Assembly: GCF_004360155.1 (NCBI RefSeq)
Contig: NZ_ML178720.1
Span: 388,355-452,354, forward strand
DNA from: Paraglaciecola marina
Lineage (GTDB): Bacteria; Pseudomonadota; Gammaproteobacteria; Enterobacterales; Alteromonadaceae
DNA length: 64,000 nucleotides
Direction: 5' to 3'
Of this stretch, positions 29,444 through 38,997 are shown piece after piece; the first letter of the stretch is position 1; every line of letters begins with the position of its first letter. Below the pieces are notes generated by a model. The model did no database searches. It was given only the letters and a program-made list of their open reading frames with translations, and was not told the DNA's origin. The translations under genes were made by a program, and so were the position numbers.

Positions 29444-29890
29444 TTACCCCTCACCAACACGAATAATTTTTACATTGAAATTATCAATTTGAATATTATT
29501 CAAAAGGTAACCAATTGCCCCTGGAGTGTTACTGATTCTATCAAGCATTTCTTGTTCATTTTTAACCTTAATAGGTTCTTCCCCCAAACCTGAATAAACT
29601 AATTTGTTCCAAATACGATCTAGCTGATAGGGGAATAGTCCTAACACCTGAGTGCTAAAAACTTTATGGGTTGGATGGTGCTCTTCCATCACATAAACGG
29701 TAATAGTGGAGTCATTGGCCCAAGACACTTGGCGCATTGAAAAGACCCTTCTGGCTTGAACTTTAGTCATGTCATCAGTTGGGACTGAGGTATTCACAAC
29801 AATCTGCACGAAAGAGTCCTGACTATGCGCTATAGGCATAATTAATAGGAGCAAAAGTAATAACTGACTTAGCATGCAAATTCTAAGCAA
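29444..29890 (-). CDS. Small periplasmic phosphate-binding-like protein
   Basis: 148 residues with a signal peptide (to about 23). The mature part resembles a half-size PstS-like binding domain: an N-terminal VQIVVNTSVPTDDMTK, ARRVFSMRQVSWANDS and a C-terminal NTPGAIGYLL matching the phosphate-binding protein segment 'pGaIGY'. A full PstS is about 300 residues, so this is a truncated or specialised member. First gene of an operon with the barrel and the c-di-GMP enzyme; no pst transporter genes are near, which argues for sensing rather than uptake. Confidence 0.75.
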   Translation of the reverse strand: MLRICMLSQLLLLLLLIMPIAHSQDSFVQIVVNTSVPTDDMTKVQARRVFSMRQVSWANDSTITVYVMEEHHPTHKVFSTQVLGLFPYQLDRIWNKLVYSGLGEEPIKVKNEQEMLDRISNTPGAIGYLLNNIQIDNFNVKIIRVGEG

Positions 29891-30081
29891 ACAAAACGCC
29901 TCTTAAAGGTATATTTTTTATACTAAGCGACCTAAGCCAAAAGTCTATAGTTTTTGAAAAATAAAGACTGTTCAACCAGTTAGGAGGTCATTAGTTATTA
30001 CTGAAAAAGCATTGTCACTTTATACTACAAAAAAAGCTGTTAAAATTAGAGCTGCGTCTCTCACTAATTAATTGCACAAAA

Positions 30082-31386
30082 ATGTCCCCAAAAAACCACC
30101 TCAACTTAAAACAAAAACTGGCTTTGTTTTGCTACTCCTTGTTGTGGCTGATAATCACTCCATTCACTTTGTGCCATTTTATTCTGCAATATTTGAGTAA
30201 AAAATCTGGATATTCAATCTCAAGGCTTTCTCGATATGGCTTGTTATTCACGCAAAAAATCAGCAGACAAGGGATATTGATACACTGTTCATCTGTCGGA
30301 GAAGTGGTAGCAGTTCAAACCCTAGTTGAGCGTCTCATACAGACCAACCCAGATCAGGGCGTTACTATTTCAACATCCACCACAACAGGTGCAGAAAGAG
30401 TAAAATTACTTTTTGAAGATAGGGTAAAGCATGTCTATTTCCCCTATGATTTTCCAGTATTTGTTACTACATTTATTCGACGTATCAAGCCAAAAAAAAT
30501 CCTCATCAATGAAATGGAGTTATGGCCAAATTTCAGTAGGGCTTGCAGCAAAGCCGAGATCCCCGTATACATTATCAATGGCAGGATGAGTGATAAATCC
30601 CAAAAAACGTATAAAAAATTTCCAAACTTATTTTCCCCTATGCTCGACAGTTTCAAGGCTATTTGCGCCCAAGGGCAAAGAGATTATGACAACTATCTTG
30701 AGTTAGGGGTAAACCCCAATAAGCTTTTTTTAACCAACAACATTAAGTTTGATTTAAGCTTTAGTGATACCGATATTAAAACCACTGAAGTCATTAAAAA
30801 TACCTTTGCTATTAGCAATAGAAATATCTTAGTCGGAGCCAGTACCCATGCTCCTGAAGAGCAGTTACTAATCGATGCTTATTTACCATTAATACGACAA
30901 TATCCAAACCTTTTATTGATTATTGTACCTAGGCACCCACAGCGGTTTGAAAAGGTATACCAATTATTAAAAAGCCAAAATATTCAGGTTAATTTAATGA
31001 GTGAATTAAAGCCCTGCGAAGACTCAACTCAGGTACTTCTATGTAATCAAATGGGTAAACTGAGAGCCATTTACGCTCTAGCGGACATTGCATTTGTTGG
31101 AGGGAGCTTAGCTGACAGAGGCGGTCATAATGCACTTGAACCCGCAGCGGTAGGCGTTCCAATTATTATGGGGCCATCTAGATATAATAACCCTGCCATT
31201 TGTGCTGCTTTAGAAACAGCTAAGGCACTAAGAAATGTTGAAAATGCTGCAGATATAAAATCAGCTTTTCAAGATTGGTTAAACAACCCAACACAAAGAA
31301 AAACAGCAGGCGCAGCCGGTAAACAAGTACTTGAACAAAATGGTGGTGCCATTGAGAAAACCCTTAAAGTCATCCACTCCCAATAA
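30082..31386 (+). CDS. waaA: Kdo transferase WaaA
   Basis: Transfers Kdo from CMP-Kdo to lipid IVA at the cytoplasmic face of the inner membrane. 434 residues with an N-terminal anchor (about 15-37), the catalytic-region CSSVGEV, EMELWPNF, and the C-terminal GT-B motif GGSLADRGGHNALEPAAVG. VGASTHAPEEQLL matches the family. In enterobacteria coaD follows directly; here coaD lies 27 kb away. It converges on a GT4 gene with 10 bp between stops. Confidence 0.95.
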   Translation: MSPKNHLNLKQKLALFCYSLLWLIITPFTLCHFILQYLSKKSGYSISRLSRYGLLFTQKISRQGILIHCSSVGEVVAVQTLVERLIQTNPDQGVTISTSTTTGAERVKLLFEDRVKHVYFPYDFPVFVTTFIRRIKPKKILINEMELWPNFSRACSKAEIPVYIINGRMSDKSQKTYKKFPNLFSPMLDSFKAICAQGQRDYDNYLELGVNPNKLFLTNNIKFDLSFSDTDIKTTEVIKNTFAISNRNILVGASTHAPEEQLLIDAYLPLIRQYPNLLLIIVPRHPQRFEKVYQLLKSQNIQVNLMSELKPCEDSTQVLLCNQMGKLRAIYALADIAFVGGSLADRGGHNALEPAAVGVPIIMGPSRYNNPAICAALETAKALRNVENAADIKSAFQDWLNNPTQRKTAGAAGKQVLEQNGGAIEKTLKVIHSQ

Positions 31387-31396
31387 ATAAGGTTTT

Positions 31397-32473
31397 TCAC
31401 TGAATTGAACGAAAAAAATCCACCAGCCGTTTAGCTTCATCTTCAACACGGTATGCTTGTTCAACTCTTTGCCTACCGTTTTTACCCATTTCCAGCAGCT
31501 TTTCATAATCAGAAAGCAATAAATCCATTTTTTCGGTCACAGCGGCCTGATCATTAACTGGTACTATGTAGCCGTCTACGCCTGGACGAACAATTTCTTC
31601 CCATGCCCCAGCCTCTGTGGCTAGTACAGCAGCTTCACAGCTCATGGCTTCTAAAACAGTTAGGCCAAAGCCTTCATTTTCGCTTAAGGCTGCCACTAAA
31701 GATAAGGCGCTAAAAATTGTGGGGATATGCTCAAATGGTAGCTCACCGGTAAAAGTAAGCCGCTCCGCCAAGCCAGCATCAGCTACTTTTTGTTTTAGCT
31801 CATCTACAAAAGCTGCATTGCTTGAAGAAATAGCGCCAACCACCACAGCATTCACATCAGGGTATTTATCAAGTAATTCAATACAAGCTTGTACAAATAG
31901 GTGCACGCCTTTTTGTTCTCTGACCCGCCCTAAAATGCCAATACCTATCTTGCCGCCATACCCTAACGCCTCCCAAGCTTTTGCTTTATCTTCAGCAGCT
32001 TGATAATCATCAATCTGCACACCGTGGGGGCTTATCATAGTAGGTGGAACAGACAAAAAACTAGCGGAACGCTTACTCATAGCAAGTACGGCATCCATTT
32101 TTTGGCTTAACCATACTGTAGAGCCTGACCGTTTACGCTGTGCCGCTGAACTAAACACCAATTTTAGCTTTGCCCTAAAAATGTACTTTAAGATAATACC
32201 TTGGATCATTTCGTCCACTCGCCTGGCATGAAACACTCGAAACTTGCCACTTTTGAGAGGTTTACGACACAACTTAATTGTATCCCAAAAAGAAATAGCC
32301 AAACTTGGGTCTGGTAAAAAGTGCTCTCCCATGATCCGTAAGTTAATTAACTCTTTTTGATAGGACATCACCTGCAGCATAGTAGAAGTCACACCGGAAA
32401 AATTAGAATTTGAATTACCTACTATCAATTCAACTTCATTTGTTTTGGATTTATCAGTTACTGAGTTTTTCAT
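31397..32473 (-). CDS. GT4-family glycosyltransferase, probably LPS core
   Basis: 358 residues with a GT-B fold. The C-terminal Rossmann half has GILGRVREQKGVHLFV and the E-x7-E signature in SENEGFGLTVLEAMSC, and AVLATEAGAWEEIV follows; these define GT4. No signal peptide; probably peripheral on the inner membrane. Sugar donor and acceptor cannot be read. Its place between waaA and the Kdo kinase suggests it adds an inner-core sugar. Confidence 0.87.
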   Translation of the reverse strand: MKNSVTDKSKTNEVELIVGNSNSNFSGVTSTMLQVMSYQKELINLRIMGEHFLPDPSLAISFWDTIKLCRKPLKSGKFRVFHARRVDEMIQGIILKYIFRAKLKLVFSSAAQRKRSGSTVWLSQKMDAVLAMSKRSASFLSVPPTMISPHGVQIDDYQAAEDKAKAWEALGYGGKIGIGILGRVREQKGVHLFVQACIELLDKYPDVNAVVVGAISSSNAAFVDELKQKVADAGLAERLTFTGELPFEHIPTIFSALSLVAALSENEGFGLTVLEAMSCEAAVLATEAGAWEEIVRPGVDGYIVPVNDQAAVTEKMDLLLSDYEKLLEMGKNGRQRVEQAYRVEDEAKRLVDFFRSIQ

Positions 32474-32616
32474 AATTTACGGCGGAATTACCCTAGGTCG
32501 ATACAAACGAATATGCTTGAACATTAACTATCTCAAAATGCGCGTTTCAGCGTGAGTTTTGAGGTGGCTTGGGTATAGGTATACAATACACCCAATATTT
32601 ATTTTCTGATTGTAAC

Positions 32617-33336
32617 ATGCCTGATATCAAGCTAAACACCAACAACAAGCAAACAATACTTTTTGACCCTGCCCATTTTGACAATCCTAATAAAGACATA
32701 TTTACTAAAAAACATTGGCAATCTAAAGGCGCTTTAATTGGCAAAGCGACTGGCCGTGGCACCACTTACTTTTTTAAGCATGACAACAAAGAGTATGTTT
32801 TACGCCGTTACCGCAGGGGTGGTTTAATTGGCAAAGTTTTATCTGACCAATACTTTTACAACGGCTTAAAAAACACCAGAGCTTGGCTAGAGTTTAATTT
32901 ACTAAAACACATGCACAACCAAAAACTTCATTGTCCAGCACCTGTAGGGGCACGAGTCGTTAAGCATGGCATTTATTACTGTGCCGATATTATTTTAGAG
33001 AAAATTCCAGAGGCGCTAGATTTACATCATATTTTAATGCAGCAAGCCCTTCCCATTGAAACATGGCAAGCAATAGGTAAAACCATTGCTGACTTTCATA
33101 ATCATCAGGTTTATCACCACGACTTAAATATACGAAACATTATGTTAGATAAGACACCAAAGGCTTGGCTAATTGATTTTGACAAATGCGCCTTGAAAAC
33201 AGGGGGCGATTGGAAAGCCGCTAATATAGAAAGACTTAAACGCTCTTTTGACAAAGAAAAATCCTTAGCCAATATTAACTGGCAGCAATCAGACTGGGAG
33301 GCCTTATTGCAGGCTTACACCCAAACTTTACAATAA
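32617..33336 (+). CDS. kdkA: Kdo kinase KdkA
   Basis: Phosphorylates the Kdo residue of lipid A precursor, as in Haemophilus and Vibrio, where a single phosphorylated Kdo is used. 239 residues with ATP-side GRGTTYFF, YVLRRYRRGGLIGK, the catalytic loop VYHHDLNIRNIML and metal-binding LIDFDKC. The ATG at 32617 fits the family's N-terminal length. A TTG at 32569, preceded by GAGGTGG, would add 16 residues and has the better ribosome site, so the start is uncertain. It lies near waaA, which makes the substrate. Confidence 0.88.
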   Translation: MPDIKLNTNNKQTILFDPAHFDNPNKDIFTKKHWQSKGALIGKATGRGTTYFFKHDNKEYVLRRYRRGGLIGKVLSDQYFYNGLKNTRAWLEFNLLKHMHNQKLHCPAPVGARVVKHGIYYCADIILEKIPEALDLHHILMQQALPIETWQAIGKTIADFHNHQVYHHDLNIRNIMLDKTPKAWLIDFDKCALKTGGDWKAANIERLKRSFDKEKSLANINWQQSDWEALLQAYTQTLQ

Positions 33337-33351
33337 ATCCACAAAATCAAT

Positions 33352-34008
33352 TTACTCAAATTGATACTTCAATAAATCAATATCTTGTTGATAATGTTTG
33401 GCTACAGCATCAATTGAACGTGTATTGTAATATTCGCGATAATCTTTTTTGCGGTCAGTTGCCTTACGTTTATGGGGAATAGAAACGTCCTTCAAACCTA
33501 ATTCTTTTTTAATCACTTCAAAATCGTCATGCAAGGTTTCGTATCTACCCATAAAATCCACAACAATATTGCCTTTTAAGTCAATTAAATGGTCGGTTTG
33601 TAATTTTGTAGCAATATCAAAATGGAAAATATAAGGGCGCGCGGGATCAAATTTATACTCTATAAATTCATTAAAATCTTTTATATCCGCCAATAACTCT
33701 GGCCTCTCCCGTTGAATGTGGTGGTAAGAAGATACTTGCAAATCCCAAGGATTACGTACAAATGCAAATTTATAGAGCTTATTAAAAAATTCATCGGGAA
33801 GCATTTCTTTTGCAGCAATGACCCCTGCATGACGGGGAAACTTACTTGCTGTTACATGCCCGGTTAAGTTGCTAATTTTATGACCGGGAAACATTAAGTA
33901 ATACTTAGGGCAACGCCAACGCATCTTATTCAATACTGAACGAATACTAGTACCACCAGTTTTGGCAATATGTACATATAAAAAATTGTATTTATGATTC
34001 AGTAGCAC
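33352..34008 (-). CDS. Sulfotransferase family protein 1
   Basis: About 218 residues. The PAPS 5'-phosphosulfate loop VHIAKTGGTSIRS is at the N-terminus, and the 3'-phosphate motif FAFVRNPWDLQVSSYHH follows; VDFMGRYETL and KKDYREYY are shared with the second sulfotransferase at 57.9 kb. The GTG at 34008 has GGGA eight bases ahead; a TTG 18 bases earlier lacks one. Family members sulfate carbohydrates. Position in the LPS core region suggests a sugar of LPS or capsule, but this is inference. Confidence 0.83.
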   Translation of the reverse strand: MLLNHKYNFLYVHIAKTGGTSIRSVLNKMRWRCPKYYLMFPGHKISNLTGHVTASKFPRHAGVIAAKEMLPDEFFNKLYKFAFVRNPWDLQVSSYHHIQRERPELLADIKDFNEFIEYKFDPARPYIFHFDIATKLQTDHLIDLKGNIVVDFMGRYETLHDDFEVIKKELGLKDVSIPHKRKATDRKKDYREYYNTRSIDAVAKHYQQDIDLLKYQFE

Positions 34009-34158
34009 TTTATATTTCCCAAACAAAATTTAAAAATAAATCTAATCGATTGTATTTATGATGCTAAACAGTCGATATTTAGGACTATAAATATGTGAAT
34101 CAGTTCCTAATACATAGAATCTATCAAAAATACGCTCGAGATAGTAAATTTTATAGCA

Positions 34159-35274
34159 CTACTGCTTGTTTCCTCCTTGAAAAACACTGTCCACTTGTAA
34201 AAATTTATCTATAACCACAAAATCAGCTTGAGCTCCCATGCTCAAATGCCCCACGTTTTCTAAGCCAAGAAACTTAGCTGGGGTATTCGACGCACTATAC
34301 AAGGCATCGGTTAACGCCACCCCCACCACTTGATGCACTCGTCTAACTGCGCCCATCATATCTAAGCAAGACCCAGCTAAAGTGCCATTTGGTGTAGTGA
34401 GCTTATCGCCATCACGGGTAATCACGGTGTCTAGCCAGGGTAACTCAGTTAAATCACTCCCCACATGGGCCATTGCATCTGTGACTAACATAATACCTTT
34501 AGCTGATTTAGCTTTAAACGCCAAACGACAATTGGCACTATGCACATGCAGCAAATCAACAATCAAACCTGCGGTGATGCGCTCATCACTCAGTATCGCA
34601 CCAATTAGGCCGGGGGCTCTAGCTTGTAAACCTGACATAGCATTATACAAATGAGTTGCCCCTGTTGCCCCAGCCTCAATTGCTGCCAAAACAGTATTAA
34701 AATCAGCATTAGAATGACCTAAAGACACTATCACCCCGCGACTGACTAGATCTTTTATAACATCAGCCCCAACATTCTCCGGCGCTATGGTCAGTAATAC
34801 TTTACCTAAATCTAAACGAGTAATAAGGTTCAGTTCTGCATCAGAAATAACACGCACTTGCTCAGACGGGTGAATTCCTCTTTTAGTAATACTTAGGTGT
34901 GGTCCTTCAAAATGAACCCCAGCTATGCCTTGCAAGTTCTCGGTGACGGCCTCAGCTATAGCATCAGCAGCTTGTTGCATAACAGGTAAACTATCGGTAA
35001 TTAAAGTTGGCGTCATAGTTGTAGTGCCATATTGGCGATGGGCCAATAACATGTTTTTCAGAGAAGCTAAACTGGGAACCTGATTAAACAATACTCCACC
35101 ACCACCATTAACCTGAGTATCCACAAAGCCCGGCGCAACCAAGCCATCTAAGTGCACATCACAACTAACTGGATTAGCAGAAACCGAAGTCACCACACCA
35201 TTTTCTACTTGAAAATGATAGTCACTGTGTAGGTCAGTTCCATCAAAAAATTGTTTTGCAGAAAACCACGTCAT
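34159..35274 (-). CDS. nagA: N-acetylglucosamine-6-phosphate deacetylase
   Basis: Hydrolyses GlcNAc-6-P to GlcN-6-P and acetate in the cytoplasm. 371 residues from the ATG at 35274 (a TTG two codons earlier is the alternative). Amidohydrolase motifs: GFVDTQVNGGGG, the metal Glu in HFEGPHLS, His in SLGHSNADF and ATHLYNAMSGL, and the catalytic Asp in LVTDAMAHVG. Last gene of the leftward anmK-nagZ-symporter-nagB-nagA operon. It handles GlcNAc-6-P from both MurQ and the amino-sugar kinase. Confidence 0.95.
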   Translation of the reverse strand: MTWFSAKQFFDGTDLHSDYHFQVENGVVTSVSANPVSCDVHLDGLVAPGFVDTQVNGGGGVLFNQVPSLASLKNMLLAHRQYGTTTMTPTLITDSLPVMQQAADAIAEAVTENLQGIAGVHFEGPHLSITKRGIHPSEQVRVISDAELNLITRLDLGKVLLTIAPENVGADVIKDLVSRGVIVSLGHSNADFNTVLAAIEAGATGATHLYNAMSGLQARAPGLIGAILSDERITAGLIVDLLHVHSANCRLAFKAKSAKGIMLVTDAMAHVGSDLTELPWLDTVITRDGDKLTTPNGTLAGSCLDMMGAVRRVHQVVGVALTDALYSASNTPAKFLGLENVGHLSMGAQADFVVIDKFLQVDSVFQGGNKQ

Positions 35275-35305
35275 ACCCAAAATCCCACTATTAACTTCTA
35301 AACAA

Positions 35306-36319
35306 CTATAAGGTCTGCGTTACTTTATTAAGACCAACAGGCTCGTCTGGATTTAACCCCATTTGCTGTGCAATGCCTTCGATATCAAGGTAAAAGCGCA
35401 ACATAATTGCCAAGGGTACCAAGCGTTTATGTACTTTATTATCAGGCTGGTCCTGCTTATTGACTTTTAGAGTCAATACTTGGCCACCTCTTTGGATAAC
35501 CTCGTCCACCTGCTTTTTGTGGTGTTCAAAGGTTTCATCTTCGATCTCAAGATTCACCAGCGTCAGTTTGTTTGCCACTAACGTAATTGGTCCATGTAAA
35601 AATTCAGCACTGCTAAAGGCCTCTGCATGAATCCCACACACTTCTTTTAGCTTAAGGGCTAATTCACGGCCAATGGCGTAACCAAACCCTCTGCCTAATA
35701 CCACACAATGTTTCACCTGCTTTAAGTCATTAAACCCTAACTTTGGTGATTGACTTACTACCTCTTCTAACTGAACAGGCAAACTCTTTAAACCTAAAGT
35801 TAACTCTTTTGAGTCTGCCCATTGGGCGACTAAAGACGCAATTGCGCTTAGGGTACATAAAAAACTTTTGGTGGCTGCCACAGCTTTTTCTGGTCCCGCT
35901 TGTAGAGGTAATACTTGGTCAACTAACTTAGCTAAAGGCGACGATTCATCATTAACTAAGGCCAAACACAAAGCCCCTGCCTGTTTAGCTTGTTTAACTT
36001 GATGCAGAATATCTGGGCTTTTACCCGACTGAGAAATACAAATAACTAAGGCATACTCCAATTGCAGTGTTTTGCCAAACAAAGTACTTACAGAAGGCGC
36101 TGCCGCACATACTGGAATGCCTAATTCCGTTTCAATTAAGTACTTTGCATATACTCCAGCATGGTCAGATGACCCCCTGCCAATCAAGTACACCATTTTT
36201 GGTGCAAACATTTTTACTCTTGCAACTATATCTTTAACCGTATTTTGGTTCTCATACAACTGACGCCTGATTTGCTCAGGAGCTTGCAAAGCTTCTTTCG
36301 CCATGAGTGATTGTGACAC
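35306..36319 (-). CDS. nagB-II: SIS-domain glucosamine-6-phosphate deaminase (NagB-II)
   Basis: 337 residues with two SIS domains and no glutaminase domain, like the isomerase half of GlmS; this is the NagB-II type that replaces classical NagB in Alteromonadales. Motifs: GRGSSDHAGVYAKYL, ISQSGKSPDILHQV, GRGFGYAIGRELALKLKEV and AEAFSSAEFLHGP, with a C-terminal GLNKVTQTL. It should convert GlcN-6-P to fructose-6-P and ammonia. GTG start with GAGAGG eight or nine bases upstream. Neighbours nagA and the symporter support the role. Confidence 0.92.
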   Translation of the reverse strand: MSQSLMAKEALQAPEQIRRQLYENQNTVKDIVARVKMFAPKMVYLIGRGSSDHAGVYAKYLIETELGIPVCAAAPSVSTLFGKTLQLEYALVICISQSGKSPDILHQVKQAKQAGALCLALVNDESSPLAKLVDQVLPLQAGPEKAVAATKSFLCTLSAIASLVAQWADSKELTLGLKSLPVQLEEVVSQSPKLGFNDLKQVKHCVVLGRGFGYAIGRELALKLKEVCGIHAEAFSSAEFLHGPITLVANKLTLVNLEIEDETFEHHKKQVDEVIQRGGQVLTLKVNKQDQPDNKVHKRLVPLAIMLRFYLDIEGIAQQMGLNPDEPVGLNKVTQTL

Positions 36320-36347
36320 TATTATTTCCTCTCAATAAAACTTGAAT

Positions 36348-37901
36348 TTACGACTGTTTATTCTTCTTTGATAAACACACTAGGGTCGATACTGTAGTGC
36401 CAATCACCAACTGCCAGGTAAAAGCCAAGTCAAACTGCCAAGGGCTGGGCAAGTACAAAGATTGAACGTAAGGCTGCATTAACACAGGGATGGAAAACCC
36501 AACGACTAGAGCAGCAAGAATAGACGACGGGGTACCACGCTTAGAAAACAAAGCAGTAAAATAAATACCTAGTAGCCCGCTGTAAGAAAACACCATGACA
36601 CTCAGGGCGAATGCCAAAAGAGGGGTATCTGTATATTGTTGCCAGTAGTAACAAAGTAAGGCAACGCTGCCCAACGCAATCGCCACTAACCCCATACACC
36701 AACGACCCACTGTTACCAATTTGGCTTCGCTTATGGCCGCCCCCTTTTTGAGCCAGCCCCGATAAATATCTTGTACAGCCACTGACGACATTGAGTTCAA
36801 ACCAGAATTTAAAGTAGACAAAGCAGCGGCCACAATGCCTATGGTCACCACAGCTTTAATGCCGTTGGGTAGAGTCGTTAATACGTAATACATAAAAATG
36901 GTGACGGTTTGACCTTCAAATTCTGGTACTGGTACGCCAGTACCGGCTTGCATCATTATGTCTGGTCGTTGGTAATAAATGAAAAGCAGTAATCCAATAC
37001 AAATGAATACCAACACGATAGGAACACCCATGACAATAGATGAGACTAATGCCTTAGTGGCACTTTTTGCATTTTTACAGGTTAACATCCTTTGTGTGAC
37101 ATCTTGATCGAGGCCAAAAGCAGCAATATTTAGTAATACAAACCCCGTTAGAATTGACCAGATATTAAATACACCCGCACTACTAAAATCTAACGAAAAA
37201 TCAATAAAAGTCAGCTTAGATGCCTGCTCTGCTCCAGGAGCACGCAAAACCTCTACCATTTCACTAGGAGTAAGAGGAATAGAATGAACAAGATGCCCCA
37301 GTACCAGCAATGCAGCGCTTACGTAAATAAGGCATTGCACCACATCTGAGTAAATAACCGTGCGAATACCACCATAAACCGTATAGGCAAAGCCCACACA
37401 GGTAATGATTCCAATAGCTATAATCACTGATATTGGCTCGACATCGCCAAATAGAATCATAGAGACCGCGATGGCCGCCATGAATAATCGGGAGCCACTG
37501 GCAAATAAGCGCCCAAACAGATAAACCGCACCCGCTTGATATTTAGCGTTATCTCCAAAGCGACTGCCAAGTAGCTCATATACAGTGAATGCTTTTAAAG
37601 CATAAAATCTGGGCAACAAAAATTTAGCCACAAATACCGCTGCTATTAAGCCTGCGATATTGGTGGCTAAGTAGGTAAGATCTCCCCGATAGCCTTGATC
37701 GGGCCCCCCCAAAAAGGTGGCGGCAGATTGGGAGGTGGCCAGCACCGAAATACTCACAGTCCAAACGGGCATGCTGTTTCCACCTAAAAAGTAATCATTG
37801 GTGGTGTTAGCGCGACGATTAAAAAAATACCCTGTTGTCAGCAAAACTAAAATATATGCTGCAAAAACCGCCACATCTAAGGCGGTGTATTGATCAATCA
37901 T
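36348..37901 (-). CDS. Sodium:solute symporter, probable amino-sugar transporter
   Basis: 517-residue inner-membrane protein of the SSS family with about 13 helices. Family features visible include DYFLGGNSMPVWTVSISVLATSQSAATFLG (read as adjoining motifs), GRLFASGSRLFMAAIA and the conserved AAALSTLNSGLNSMSS sodium-site helix. Substrate is inferred from context: MurNAc, anhydro-MurNAc or GlcNAc, taking the place of PTS permease MurP or of AmpG. Its start overlaps the nagZ stop by four bases. Confidence 0.88.
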   Translation of the reverse strand: MIDQYTALDVAVFAAYILVLLTTGYFFNRRANTTNDYFLGGNSMPVWTVSISVLATSQSAATFLGGPDQGYRGDLTYLATNIAGLIAAVFVAKFLLPRFYALKAFTVYELLGSRFGDNAKYQAGAVYLFGRLFASGSRLFMAAIAVSMILFGDVEPISVIIAIGIITCVGFAYTVYGGIRTVIYSDVVQCLIYVSAALLVLGHLVHSIPLTPSEMVEVLRAPGAEQASKLTFIDFSLDFSSAGVFNIWSILTGFVLLNIAAFGLDQDVTQRMLTCKNAKSATKALVSSIVMGVPIVLVFICIGLLLFIYYQRPDIMMQAGTGVPVPEFEGQTVTIFMYYVLTTLPNGIKAVVTIGIVAAALSTLNSGLNSMSSVAVQDIYRGWLKKGAAISEAKLVTVGRWCMGLVAIALGSVALLCYYWQQYTDTPLLAFALSVMVFSYSGLLGIYFTALFSKRGTPSSILAALVVGFSIPVLMQPYVQSLYLPSPWQFDLAFTWQLVIGTTVSTLVCLSKKNKQS

Positions 37902-38950
37902 ACTGGCATTCCATTGCTTGATATCAGCTCTGTTAATTCTTCTAATAAAGTAGCGTCATCAATTTTAGATAGACTAGCTGAAGCTTTTGTAGCAGCAATC
38001 TGAGTACGCATAAGTGCATTGCCAGTTAAAGTTTGTAAGGCAGGCTCTAGAGCCTGTAAATCCTCAATCTTGCCACTACACTGCAACACCAAATCACAAC
38101 CCGCATCTAAAGCTTGCACCGCCTTTTTCGCAGTAGTGCCGCTCAGCGCATGCATGTCGATATCATCTGTCATAATCAAGCCAGCAAAACCGATATGCTC
38201 TCTTAGCACTTCATTTATGACCTTTCGGCTTAACGTTCCAGGGTGCTGATTATCAATAGCTGCATAAAGAATATGAGCCGTCATTAGCATTGATTGATTT
38301 TTAAAATGCTCAAATGGTAAAAAGTCCCACTTGGCAAGGGTATCTAAGTCAGCATTAACTACAGGTAACGCTTTATGGCTATCTGTTGTGCCCCTGCCAT
38401 GCCCAGGGCCATGTTTAATCACAGGCTCAACTCCACTAAGCTGTAAACCAGTGATAGTGGCTTGCCCTAAAGCAATAACACTTTGTGGTGTGTCACCTAA
38501 CGCTCTGTCAGTGACTACAGTAGAAGCATCTGCTTGGGGAATATCTAACATGGGGGCGCAATTTACATTAATCCCTACACGCTTTAAGTCAGCTCCAATT
38601 AACTGGTAATTTATCTCACACGCTCTAATTGCTGCTTTTGGAGATTCTTGATAAAGCTTTGCAAACTCAGTGGGGCTAGGAGGAATGCGCCAATACGGCT
38701 TAGGCAAACGAGAGACTCTGCCACCTTCTTGATCGATCAATACCAACGCGTATTGGTTATCAGTAACGGACTTAAACTCATCAACTAATGCAAATACTTG
38801 GCTTGGTGAGGTTATATTACGAGCAAACAAAATGAGCCCAGCAGGCCGCATTTGTTTAAACAAAACCTTTTCTACTGCGGTTAATGCAGTAGTCGCACAA
38901 CCCACTATTGCGTTTGTAGGCGGCTGACTGAAAGTAACTAGCTTATCCAT
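37898..38950 (-). CDS. nagZ: Cytoplasmic-type beta-N-acetylhexosaminidase NagZ (GH3)
   Basis: 350-residue single-domain GH3 enzyme removing GlcNAc from GlcNAc-anhydroMurNAc. No signal peptide. The GH3 recycling signature is KHGPGHGRGTTDSHKALP, whose DSH supplies the catalytic Asp/His dyad; the nucleophile is in MTDDIDMHALSG, and DQEGGRVSRLPKP is conserved. Length matches E. coli NagZ (341). A second, secreted GH3 at 43.9 kb is a different subtype. Between anmK and the symporter in one operon. Confidence 0.95.
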   Translation of the reverse strand: MDKLVTFSQPPTNAIVGCATTALTAVEKVLFKQMRPAGLILFARNITSPSQVFALVDEFKSVTDNQYALVLIDQEGGRVSRLPKPYWRIPPSPTEFAKLYQESPKAAIRACEINYQLIGADLKRVGINVNCAPMLDIPQADASTVVTDRALGDTPQSVIALGQATITGLQLSGVEPVIKHGPGHGRGTTDSHKALPVVNADLDTLAKWDFLPFEHFKNQSMLMTAHILYAAIDNQHPGTLSRKVINEVLREHIGFAGLIMTDDIDMHALSGTTAKKAVQALDAGCDLVLQCSGKIEDLQALEPALQTLTGNALMRTQIAATKASASLSKIDDATLLEELTELISSNGMPV

Positions 38951-38997
38951 ATCACTCCCTATGGCTTAAGGTTTTCTATTTTAGCTTTACAACTAAC

